Positions 1 through 12,000 of a stretch of 64,000 bases of DNA are shown piece after piece. Within the stretch, counting starts at the first letter, position 1; each line of letters starts with the position of its first letter. Under the pieces are notes generated by a model. The model had not been told where the DNA came from and did no database searches. It worked only from the letters and a program-made list of their open reading frames with translations. Source of the DNA: Nymphalis io (Eukaryota; Arthropoda; Insecta; Lepidoptera; Nymphalidae); NCBI RefSeq assembly GCF_905147045.1, contig NC_065902.1, positions 3,727,377 to 3,791,376 on the forward strand, read 5' to 3'. Position numbers and translations under genes: made by a program.

Positions 1-16
1 GTCCATAGTTTTTTAC

Positions 17-3000
17 CTATACGCTTCCAGCAGACTTGGATTACAGCACATAACTTCTGAGACGCTGGTGGCCTGCCGTAACACTTGTTTCAAATGTCGC
101 TCTAATTTGTGTCGGAGTAAAGCGAATAGGGGCAGAGACATCGCGGCGGTGAGAGGCAGGTCATCTGCAATTACATATCATAACAATTGTCCTATTTAGA
201 TGAGTTATTTACTAATAAACGTTGTTAGTATCATTATAAGTATATAGTTGTGAGCTGTATTTATAACATATGCTAAGGTTTGGTGGTAGGATTTTGGGCA
301 ACGCCCACTAAGGTTACCATCCGTTATCATTATCATTTATTCAACTGCTATACATTACTGCTAATTATTCACTAGTATTGCGGCTTGAAGTCTGAGCGAG
401 CCAGAATGCCGCATTGACGATTGGTTAATATTTTTTATAGAGTCAATGTCTATGAGCGGTGGTGATCACTTAACACCTGTATTCTATTATTTCCTAGTGT
501 ACCTATTTGTTATAAATAACTGAATATAATATATATTCAAGTACAGATCGTATAGGTTGGACCAACAAACAGTTATTGTCACAGGAAAGTCTGATCTCAT
601 TCACCATTCAACCGAAGCACAACAAAACTAAATATTGATGTCTGTCAGTCTACTGGTGGTAGGGTTTTGTGCAAACTCGTCTGGGTAGGTACCACACACC
701 CATCAGATATTCTACTGCAAAACAGCAGTACTTGGTATTGTTGTGTTTCGGTTTGAAGGATGAGTGAGCCAAGGTAATTACAGACACAAGGAACAAAACA
801 TCTTAGTTCCCAAGGTTGGTGGCGCATTGGCGATAAAAAAAAGTAGTAACTGATGAATGGGTGCAACCCCACTACCATTGTTGTCATTATTATATTCCGT
901 ATTAGCGAAAATTTTCAAACGAAAATTTTATTTTCTTTCACAAAATCAAATGCAGATTACGCTTGATAATCGGCGTGTATAATGAAACACATTAGATTCG
1001 AGTCAAAGCGATTTCTTTCGTCTTTCTTCGTCAACCTTTGATCACGTGATATATCAAACGCTTGTCATTTGTATTGTATACATTTTGGTGTTTACTACAA
1101 ACGAATTGGTCGTTTGTAATGTTACCTGTCTAGAACCGCTGATGTATCGAACGGTAATGCAATTACCTTGATATAATTAATGTCAACATTACAATTTGTA
1201 TCTGCTGTAAATGTAGGAAGCGATAGACGACGAGAGATGCGTTTATAAAGCGTATGTTTACATGAGTGAAAACATACGTACCTACATATACACATACGCA
1301 AACAATATCCGTATTTTCACGTGTTATATCCATTTAAAATATAAATTCGAAATTTGAGTAACTCAAAGCGGAAGATGGATTCAAAATTTTTCAATGAACA
1401 AAAAATCGATCGAACTATCGTATTATAAATATAGCATACACGCAATATTTAAAATAAGAACGGCGTGCGTTCAAAACAATAAGAACATCTTTTATAATAT
1501 TTTTTCATTCTTTTCTTTATAGAATAGGAAGGTGGACGAGCATATGGGCCACCTGATGGTAAGTGGTCACCAACGCTCATAGACATTGGCATTGTAAGAA
1601 ATGTTAACCATCGCTTACATCAATAATGCGCCAACAACCTTGGGAACTAAGATGTTATCTCCCTTGTGCCTGTAATTAAACTGGCTCACTCACCCTTCAA
1701 ACCGGAACACAACAATACCAAGTACTGCTGTTTTGCGGTATAATATCTGATGAGTGGGTGGTACCTACCCAGACGAGCTTGCACAGAGCTCTACCACAAC
1801 AAAACCCAAATCTTTAAAACCCATGTGAATGTAAAATTTTGTAAATATCATATTGTTGTATCATATTGATGCAATAATCTTTAAGGGTTAATTAGAGACA
1901 TTAACTTGTTATCACTATTAATGGTCGGTGTTAAAATATATATTTAAGTAATTGATATCAATGCATGTTGTGTTTTTCTGTTATCACAACAATATAATAT
2001 TACTCAAACGATTGTGCAGGAACGAAATTATTAACTATCTATTTTTTCACACTAATATAATAATGGTAAAGTCATGGTCTTAAGACAAAAACAGAAATTC
2101 AGTATAAGCGCTCAATACAGATAAAAAATAGTTTTCGTGTTTTTTTTTTATAATTTGGAGATTGAGAATGCAGATAATCACAGTTGAAATGTTCACAGTA
2201 ACAGTACAGTAACAATCTGTTAATGTCCCACTGCTGGGCTAAGGCCTCCTCTCCCTTTTGAGGAGAAGTTTTGGAGCTTATTCCACCACGCTGCTCCAAT
2301 GCGGGTTGGTAGAATACACATGTGGCAGAATTTCAATGAAATTAGACACATGCAGGTTTCCTCACGATGTTTTCCTTCACCGTTCACGAGATGAATTATA
2401 AACACAAATTAAGCACATGAAAATTCAGTGGTGCTTGCCCGGGTTTGAACCCACGATCATCGGTTAAGATTCACGCGTTCTTACCACTAGGCCATCTCGG
2501 CTATATGAAATGTTCATTAAACATTAAATAATCATTATTATAATTAGTTGTACCTCAAAAATCAGGGACTGAATTATGTAAAAATAATTGAAATGCAATA
2601 CAATCTCTTATTTGTATATAATGGCTACTTATTGTAATGACTTTAGTGCTATAAATAGTTAGCATTAAAAGTTAAGTAGTAAATTACAGTCAAGATTGTA
2701 TTATTAAGTCATAGTATGGATCTTAGATTTATAATAAAATATAATAACTGTAAATATAATGATTTAAGTAATGTTAGAAACATTTCGAAAAGTTTCATAA
2801 AATGGTATAATTGTACGGTTATTATTGCATTACTTTCACTAACGTTACGTTATAATTATAGTATTTGTAATACATACCTATATGCTTAGCCAGCTGCTCG
2901 GTTGTTATAAATTCATAACCTCCACTTCTTTGCGGCGACGGCCAGGATAACTATTAAATTAAAACTATTATACATTAAAGGATAATTAAAATATTTGAGT

Positions 3001-4832
3001 TTTGTTAATAATAAATTCATTTTTTCATAATATAATAAACTAGTTGCTCTGAGGTTAAGTGCCCTCAGTGGGTCATTCTGTGATATTCTATAGTTTTTTT
3101 AAATGTTATTGCGTAGACAAAATGTAAAGTGCGCCACCTGATTGTAAGCAGTCACCGCCACCCATATACATTGACATTGAAAGAAATATTAATCATCCCT
3201 TACATCACCAATGCACCACCGACCTTAGAAACTAGGATGTTATATCCCTTGTGGCTTTGTGCATTTGGCAATCAGTTATCACGTTTATAAAGAAAGAAAT
3301 GAGCCTAAAAGCCAGTCTGGTCATTTCAAATGTTCTGCCCTAACGGGTTATAAGAGTGTGTGAATAAAAGAGAGTATACCTGCACACACACACATATGTG
3401 ACACACAGCAAGTTCTTTTTCAGAATAACGGTCATGGCAGAAATCGTACTGGAGGACAATATTACTATATATAATTTAACGATTATATTTACCTTAACAA
3501 GTACTTCATCATGAGAGAATTCTATTCCAGGATTAATAAATGAATATGCATCATCTTCGATCACTAAGCCAACATTAACGTCTGCTGTCACATTTGACAA
3601 TGATATACTGGAAGCACAACTTTATATTAAAAAACAATTAAACATGTATTGCATGTTTTTCAACTATAATGTGTACCACCACAATGTATATTCCATTATG
3701 GTAGGTTAGAGTCACATCTCAACTTTGGGTGTCGTAAGAGAAAGGATTTTATTTGTGTAAGTTTACATATAAAATTAGCACATACAACATAAATAGTGTT
3801 AGAAAACCAACCCAAAAGCATTCTCAGGGAGTGTCAATCAGACAGGCCATAATGTCAACTAAATTATTTTTGCCATAATATAACATAGTACACCATCCCT
3901 AAATAAATATGGATAAGAATGAGAGAATAATAATTAATGGATATCTAAATATAAATGGAGTTTTACAAACCCTTTCCCATTCATATGAAAGACCTGTTAT
4001 TAAAATGATATTTTTTTTATTAAAACTTTGGATATTTAAATACAACAACTAAAAACGATTAAACTTTATTCAAACAGACACAGGTTTTATCATATACATA
4101 TAAATTATATTGTTATTTTATCACCAGCACAAAATGTGTAAAATTTCAGTTCTATCATGTGACTTGTTATAAATTCAGTTATAACATTTTAATCACATTA
4201 ACAAAATGGTAAACTTAGTTAGCAGCTTGTAAAAAATAGATTGTTAATTTTGCATAATTAAATACATAAAAACTTACAGAACATGTCCTTCGGCCATGAC
4301 CGGTATGAGGTTATAGAGGTTCTCATTAAATGCATTATACAGTCCTTTTATATTTACTTCTCCAAGGGAGCATCTTAAAGTTAGCCCCATTGATTTCAGG
4401 TCTAATGATACCGCTTGCATGTGGAATGTTGGAGGTCTCAGTAATTCTAATCTGGTTAGATTCCTAAAATGTTTTTTTTTAATTTATTTAATTTTTTTTA
4501 CAAATATACAATTTCATACTAAGTAAACAATATAAATTAAATTTAAATTTTATAGTGAATTTAACGTACACCTGTGTATTCTTGGCAAAATAGGAAACGT
4601 CTTCCAAAGTATCTGGTTTAATTTGCTCTCCATTTTTGGTCTGTTGCAACGCCACATTAGTAAAACTCTGTAAATAAGCCATTGGAATATTTTATACGGT
4701 GATATAAATTTTAAAAATAAAAAAACAATGGTCAATGTTTACTCTTTTAATAACATCCTGAAGGTTCGGCTGGACTTTAGTCAAGAGCTCGTCGAGCTCT
4801 TGCTCTATATCAACTGTTTTTTCTTCCGTCAT
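17..4832 (-). CDS. Gene A: TULIP-superfamily (JHBP/takeout/group-7 allergen-like) protein, 3' end outside window
   Basis: Spliced model, exons in transcript order: 4832-4743, 4667-4570, 4463-4278, 3607-3493, 2950-2878, 164-17. All junctions are GT..AG and the phases (0,2,2,0,1) join into one open frame of about 236 codons. The last exon ends at a donor (phase 2), so the gene continues past the left edge. The first exon gives an acidic helix (starts MTEEKTVDIEQELDELL) and no signal peptide is seen. Exons 3-4 give alternating hydrophobic strands with the pattern G-L-Y, then a strand ending LSNVTADVNVGLVIEDD, as in the barrel of insect JHBP/takeout-type TULIP domains. Exon 6 is an amphipathic helix (FALLRHKLERHLKQVL) like the C-terminal helix of the other genes here. 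The family call is by pattern; ligand unknown. A start further upstream with a signal peptide cannot be excluded, but I found none. Confidence 0.78.
275..480 (+). repeat. R1 element, strongly decayed
   Basis: TTTGGTGGTAGGATTTTGGG at one end and CAATGTCTATGAGCGGTGGT at the other keep the R1 order. Confidence 0.6.
651..845 (+). repeat. A-tailed SINE-like element R1, partial
   Basis: Starts TGGTGGTAGGGTTTTGTGCA and runs through CCCAAGGTTGGTGGCGCATT, then breaks off. This is the common family of the window; full copies end in A-rich tails, which sets their orientation. Confidence 0.8.
1508..1798 (-). repeat. R1 element, near full length
   Basis: A T-rich lead into ATAGAATAGGAAGGTGGACG, through ACCTACCCAGACGAGCTTGC and on to CTCTACCAC. 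This is the reverse of the A-tailed orientation. Confidence 0.85.
2196..2505 (-). mobile_element. tRNA-derived SINE (family S1, Metulj-like), near full length
   Basis: On the minus strand the element starts with AGCCGAGATGGCC (A-box region), has a GGGTTCAAACCCGGG B box, and ends near the tail CAGCAGTGGGACATTAACAG. It is flanked by the 11-bp direct repeat TGAAATGTTCA at 2185-2195 and 2506-2516. It lies in the last intron of gene A seen here. Confidence 0.88.
3112..3250 (-). repeat. R1 element, partial and decayed
   Basis: GCGCCACCTGATTGTAAGCAG through CATCACCAATGCACCACCGAC follow the R1 order. Confidence 0.65.
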
Positions 4833-5101
4833 ATTAACAAAAACATTACTTGTAATCTTTTATATTAACTAGGTAACTATGATTTTAATAATTAACTCAT
4901 AACTATAAATAATTTTGTAACATATTGACTATAAATGCCACAACATCGACACTTTTTACAGTGCACAAATGACACTGACAGTTGTTCGCTTTGTTGATAA
5001 TAGGCTTTTTGTCAATTGCTTTGACATTGGCATTTGTCAAGTCTACGTTTATGGACCGTAAATTTAACCTTAAAAAATAGGTACGTATAATAATGTAATG
5101 T

Positions 5102-5144
5102 TTATGCGTGTATCTTTAATAGTATATTAAAGATACACGCATAA
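5102..5144. repeat. Perfect 20-bp inverted repeat with 3-nt loop
   Basis: The left arm is TTATGCGTGTATCTTTAATA (5102-5121), the loop GTA, and the right arm its exact complement (5125-5144). It would form a strong hairpin or cruciform. It is not part of any repeat family seen elsewhere in the window. Confidence 0.9.
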
Positions 5145-6002
5145 TATTATTATGTAAGGTTTTTTATTAACTATTTTTTATTTTTTTTTGCAACATCCGA
5201 ACGGTAACCAAAGTAGTAACTATTTATCCAATTAGAAATCTTTACAAATACGTAGTATTTTTAATATAATTAAGTTAGTTATAGAAAAATCACCTCTCCG
5301 TATATTTGTCTTATTTACCTAAGAAAAGGGATCCCGATTGGTAACTTTGATTTCAAGAAAAAGGTCCATCGTAGAATTCAAATTGGCTAGGCAGAACCTA
5401 TCTTCTCTTCCAAATTATCTCAGTGTCTGAAGTCTGAATTTGAGCAATGAATGCTACCAGTGTGCATACGGTTCATTCGTAAACTCAAGATCATTCAGCT
5501 TCTTATGGAAAGACTCAACGTCGGTGTTTTACTGTGTGATCGATATCATATCAATGAAGTCCATAAGTGAAGGATGATAGCTGACATAGTTCGCAAAGAT
5601 AGTATACTGAAGGGCAATGAGCAGGTCACGGCGTTTGGACTGATAGCTGAGAGAAAAAAACAGTTGTAGAATAGAGACCATGACTTAGAAAAATGGAGTG
5701 TAAGACGTTCCCGGCTGACGATAAAATAGGATGATGGAGAACCGCTTGGTATAAATAGGCTGAAACATAGGCTGTTACTACCATTGTAGGTAAAAACAAA
5801 TACTTATACATACATTTTACCGCTACATGTTATTCCTTATTTTCATTAGAAACCTTAATTTACTTTATACTTTATTGTACACCACAAAGAGAAAAAAAAT
5901 ACTAAACAGTCTAAATAAAAGTAGCACATAATTTTATTTAGAATGATATGTAATTAGAGGAAAATCTCCTAAAGTTAGGAATAAAAATATCCATTTTGTA
6001 CG

Positions 6003-6024
6003 TTTATTAGACAAAAGATTTATT
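6003..6024 (-). terminator. Poly(A) signals of gene B
   Basis: Two AATAAA hexamers on the minus strand (6024-6019 and 6008-6003) lie 18-39 bp past the gene B stop. Confidence 0.6.
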
Positions 6025-6041
6025 TTGTACTTTAATTATGT

Positions 6042-9000
6042 TTACATCTTTTGTTTTACAGATTTTTTGAAGTGGTTGACGTTTCTTTTTAACGTGACTA
6101 CTCTTAATGGAAGACGTCTGTGATAATATTTAAAATTCCTCAATGTATTTTCATTATCTGAATCGAGAACACCTTCCAAAGTCTGGTCACGTGAGATATT
6201 ACTTTTTTCCGAAGCTGTTTCAAAAGAACTAGTTCTATTAAGCATCATATTATCCCCTCTGCTATTAGAAGGTTGATTTTCATCTGACCCTTCAACTGTT
6301 TGATCTAAGTTAGCTGGAGAATCATTGCGTGATACATTACTTTTATCCAAAGCTGCTTCAAAAGAACTGGTTGTGTTAATTGACATATTATCTTCTCTGT
6401 TCTGTTCTTCAGAGAGATTCTGATCATTTGATCCTTCAGACGGCAGAAGTAATGGAACTGAAAAAAATATATCAGTAACTTTTAGGGCTTTTTAGAAATT
6501 GAATAGAATTGCTAGTCTACATTCAGTGGTATAGTTTATGTTAATATACAGCTAATTCAAACGTAATGCAATGAATATATTTTGTGATTTTATCAACAAT
6601 TTAGAAATATTTAATGTTGGTGTTTGAGACTATAACGTAGCTTTGAGGATTTACTGATACAAAAATATATTTAAATTTCTTATTTATTTATTACTAGGTA
6701 ATACACGAAAACACTTCTTGAATTATTTCTGGTTTAGATTTAATCCCCTATCTAATCTATGATACTTTGAATGTTTCACTAATCTTATTACTGAAACTAC
6801 AAGTTAGATTTAAAAATCGTTTGTGCTTAAGGACTGAAGCAGTAACCATAGAAAGGCTTATATACAGTACTTATATACAGTGGTGGTTTATTTACAGTAG
6901 AAAATTAATTGTTGCTTGCCACAGTATGTTCTTACAATGATCAATTGGCCATCTCGGCTTATTATGTGAATGAAATAGATATATTATTATTTAAACTAAA
7001 TTTCACTCGGATAAAACTGGATCTTGCTTAATACTTTAATTTAAAAAAAAACTTACCGCATTTGTCTAATGTGCCAAGCATATTAATATTATGCATTAAG
7101 GTGTTACTCATAATAGCAATGATATGGCGTTCAAGCAAATATTTGAAGTTCGATATCATTCTATTTGCTGGACCCTCCACTGTTAAAGATTCTGGTCTAA
7201 AAAAACAGTATTTTTAAAAAAGTTTTTTTTTTTTTTTTTATATATATAATTAAAAACTTTTATACAGAAAGCTGAATATTTAGGCACGCGCCCATTATTT
7301 AGTATCATTGATTTTTTTTTATAAAAATTTAAACGCTGCAACGCAAAAACGTAGTGATATAGGACCTGAAATGGCTGGATCTAATCGACTCGTATTCATC
7401 TCTATCGTTATGAAGTATGGGCATATAAATAAATATCGAAATTCACGGGAACTCCGTAACCATATGCCTTGCTTTATTGCTGCATTTGAAACCATGCGAT
7501 TACGATTTTGAGCTTTACTGCCATTGCAAATTGCGAAACCGTGCGAAAATGATTCGTAAAAAAATAGTTTTCAGTTTATATTGTGATCGAAGTTTGAATT
7601 AAATAATCTATATCAATTAATCAATTACATTAAATATAGTTGCAGGGGTTATGACAAATAGGTACTTTATTTACTTAAGAGTTTTATAAAGCTCGATTTA
7701 GTGTAGTGTACTGAGTACAATCACTGAAGTAAACTAAACTGAATTATAACATTAAAAGAAAGGTTAATTTTTGATAGTACAATACAGATAATACATAAAG
7801 TAATTAAAGTAATAGTGTAAAAATACAGACTTAACACAGGTTAAGATTGAACGTATATAAATAAGTCTACATATGTCAAAATAATTTATATAAATTAAAT
7901 ATTATTGGTATTTTTCAATTCACTTCAATGTCTTTTTTAACTAATATAATGTGTGAAATAAATTTACAATATACTTTGCTTGTTCCAAGAATCTAAAACT
8001 CAAGTCCGCTGTGTCTGATTTCTTGACCAATCGAAGTCCCATGTGTGCTGTCAGCTCATCCGCGTTTAATATAAGTATACCAGTAACGGGGGGTAAGCCA
8101 GATTTGAGGATTGCGTCATATCTATATACTAGCTAAAATGAAGTAATTAACATAATAATTATTTAATTATTATTATTATATTTAAATGATCAAATTTCCA
8201 CAAACGTGTCATCCGCGCCTTTAGTGTATCTTTTTTATATCTATTTATAAATATTTTTAATGTATTTACATTTTATTTCCAGAAGATTTAATAAATCTGT
8301 GCTTATATTATAAGCATGTGAACTGAATTAATAAAGCTTTCTCTTTAAATTTCTAGGTCTACCAAAAATCAGGTAATTTGGCTATAGGATTTCACAAGAA
8401 AAAAAATACTAACTTCGAATTTCAAATGCATAAGTTTTTAGAAAGCATTTAACATACCTTCAAATCACTGAAGCCGACTACAGTATCCACTTTTCTAATA
8501 TATTTCTCCTTAGTGCCTGTAGCTATCGCCCGTCTGTAAATACTATCTAAGCCTCGTAATACTCCATCCCTCAATCGTACTTCCTATATAAACATCAATT
8601 ATTTGCTTCGGTTTCTTTAAATTATATTGCACATTTCAATCGCGAAAGCTTTCTTATTAATCTTACGATTCGTGGTAGTATAGTTATTTCACTGACTTAA
8701 TAGTAATTAAAATCCTTACCATATTTTTATATTGAAATTAAATTTATTAAAATGTCTTTTGTATGGTATTTTTTTTCCATCGTTGTGTTTATTTATTGAT
8801 ATTTTTTTTCTATTGTTAATTAATTATGACTAAATGAATACATAATTAAATTAAAATATTATTTAGTTTAAAGTATTTTGCTATTATTTGAATATATTTT
8901 AATCTGTTTTAATAAGAGTCGTATGATGACGGCACTTCACTTGGCATAACGTGTTCGTGTATTTGCATTCATCGTTTGATCGCGATAATGTGTAAAGGAG

Positions 9001-12000
9001 AGTTTGTTTTATGTGCACAAATATGACAGTTACAGTGTCTTCGTCTATTTACTCGGTTTTAGTTATATATCAAAGGAGTCAATTAAAGCAAATATTTTCA
9101 CTAACCGTCCACACTTGGCTTAATTTGTTATATTAAACGTCTCTTGCATTCATTGTGGATAAAAAAAATATTCTATCATATTTTAAGTACATACGGGCTT
9201 ATGGATGACATGTTTTTAATATTTGTAAATATACAAGAAGCAAAAGTAGTATTTTATAGTATTTTGTAGTTTTTTAAATTCAGATTGTATAAGCTTCCTT
9301 TTATTTTCTTAATTATATTTTTTTTTCATATTAGGTAAGTGGTCGGGTAAATAGACATTGGCGCCCTAATGTAAGGAATAGTTAATAAATATTAACAATA
9401 TAAATAATTGCCAATACGCCGCCATCATTGGGAACTAGGATGTTATGTCCTTTGTGTTTGTAATTACTGGCTCGTTCACCCTTCCAATCGGAACAAAACA
9501 GTTTACTGTCTGTAGTTGTCCGTTTACTGTCTTTTAACGTAGAGAAATATAAGTATATTTTATAATAATTATAAAAAATAAAGTGCCTTGAATGTGCAAA
9601 TCAAAAAATATCTACGCGTCTGCGTAACTAGTATATATAATTATTACGTGATTGAAAAATTATATCAGTAGTCATTTGATAGAAAATAATTATATTAAAC
9701 CTTGTCGTTGCTGACGAATATAGTGAATGCGGGTAGTTGTACCGAATCCGCTTTAATGTTGTGTATACGTTTGATAACCGTGTTAATTGCGCTATCTGTG
9801 AAGTTGTTAAGGGCTATTATCTTTTCTCGATTGTAATTCCTGGAAATTTTATACAGATATTAACGTTTATCATATTTTCTTCGCATAGTTTCATTAAAGA
9901 TTATTTTTTATGAGAAATTTTTTGTAAGACATTTTTTGTACCCTAATCATTTTCATGACATTCCCATGCTTTGGAAAGCACGTTAAGCCGTTGGTCATGC
10001 GTCTAAACTCATTCCGGTCTGGCTTGCTCTCTAATCGGATACTCGTAGTTACGTGCACACTTGTGTACTACAATATGACGTGTGCAATTGCCCAGTCACC
10101 CTTCAGAATTGAGATAATTGCAATATATTACGTATTAAAATATAAAACTTACAAGAATTCATCATCATTAACAATCACATTATACATGAGGTAGTCGTTG
10201 AAATAATCCTTTAGCCATTTATCTAAGTCTACTTGTAATCTCTCGATGAATACATCTGTGGGAATAAGATAATACATATAATAATATATAACACAAATAA
10301 CAATTAAGTTGTTCTTTTTTACTTTTATAGGAATTAATTCCTGTACTGTACACAGTAACTTTGTAGCTACAAAAAAATAAATATTTGTGATAGACTAAAG
10401 TAGGGCTTGCTTATTAAAATAATAGACATAGATTAAGAAAAACAGTATTAGAACATAGATAACTGCAAAGAAACCTTAGATAATATATTAAGTGACTGGA
10501 AATCAGATAGGTATCAGTTCGTTTAAGATTTATTTTATGATATAAAAATATTTATTACTTATGTTTTTCCGATGCAGCTTTAAAGATGACGTTGAATTTT
10601 TAGTATTATACTGAAATCAATGTAATTTTTTTTAGTGATGGTTTGGTTTAGACACATGCATAACTGAATTTAAAGTTAATAAAGTGGCAACACCTACCCA
10701 CGTAAGAAGTTTCTCTTCAATAATATTGCAAAAGGAGGAGGAGGAATGATAAATAAACCTCAGATTAACGTAAGTACTATGCGGTTTGCTGTGCTAATTT
10801 CAATTTTATTGTTCAATTAATATAAATTATTAATTAATATAAAGATTAATATCTTTAATTAAATTCAAGATCAAAGTTGTTATAGGCTCCGTCTGGGCGT
10901 CACGGTAGAATGCGCAATCCTGTGACGTCCCATGAAAAGGCGGTGTAGGTACCACTAGTTTTTTAGTGGGTATTCCAGCGCATGCTCAGTGCTGGCGAGT
11001 CCCAAATACCCCCCCCCCACTTCAAGTGGGGAAAACGCGTAAAAGCGTTTTTCCAGAGAAAAAAAGCTCCAAGTAGTATAGGTTTCGAGACTATTAAAAT
11101 GATACGAATAATATTTACCATCATAAGTATGTCGTCTATCAAAAGTTCTGAAATTACCAATTCAATACTTAATCTCTTCTTCGAAAATCGATAGCGGCCC
11201 TCCATTTTGTATCTCACATTTTTTAATAAAAGCCTTAAATAAAATGAAGCATAATTTTGCTTGATTTCGTAATAATGACACTTATTATTAAACTGGTGGT
11301 TATATTACATAAACATCAATAATGAATATATGTATATTAAATCGAATTTAATAGATAAACTGTTATGAGTAAGAATTTTCATATTTAAATATTTATAAGC
11401 AGTTATTAAACCGCATTTCACCCCCAATTTCAGGTGATTGATGTTTTAAATTAATAACATTCAGCAACATTGTTTCCATCTGTATATTAAAGTTTAATTA
11501 TCTACGTCTTTAATGTAAATAATTTATGAAAAATAAAAGTTCTTATTTTTGGGCTGCTAACATTTAAATCTACAACGACGCACAACTTAATTTTTATATA
11601 AAATATAGTAGTGTACAAATTAGTTGTATATTAAAAACTACTTGCAGCCATTATTAAAAATTAGGAAAACATGCATAAATTTGAATATTATAATTTTTCT
11701 ATATCCAATTTTTTTTATCGATAACACTTAAGTGCGTCAATAATTACAAAAAAAAATCAGAGGAAAAAATGGCACTGAGCCGTTTTGCCTTTGCCTATTA
11801 CATAAATATAGATGTTCATAAAATCTATATCTAGATTTTATTAACCTGTCCCAATGTAAGAAAAATTGTTTTCATACTCACTCTACTTGCCCGAATGTAG
11901 GTTCATAGGCCAGGTATCCAGGTTTAGTGGCGATTGTCAAGTCATAGGAACCAAAGAGATGGAGGTCGTTAAGACTGATAGATGATATCATTATTAGATT

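Larger units (their letters stand above)
165..2877. other. Long intron of gene A
   Basis: Apart from the R1 and S1 repeats listed, I see no exon, RNA gene or regulatory structure here. The sequence is plain A+T-rich DNA. Confidence 0.6.
4833..6041. other. Intergenic region between genes A and B
   Basis: This stretch holds the presumed 5' flank of gene A, including TTGACA and TGTCAA strings near 5017-5042. It also holds the perfect inverted repeat at 5102-5144 and a unique-looking stretch at 5330-5790 of slightly higher C+G. That stretch has only broken reading frames; I could not recognise it. Confidence 0.5.

Noticed and set aside
2444..2505. tRNA gene-like A and B boxes (also at 15920-15985, 56120-56187, 58040-58112 and 62520-62590)
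   Set aside because: These are heads of SINEs S1 and S2 with body, tail and target duplications. No free-standing tRNA with a complete cloverleaf was found.
5330..5790. Possible gene fragment between genes A and B
   Set aside because: Short open pieces (for example minus strand 5626-5811) are broken by stops, and no splice-consistent chain or recognisable domain was found.
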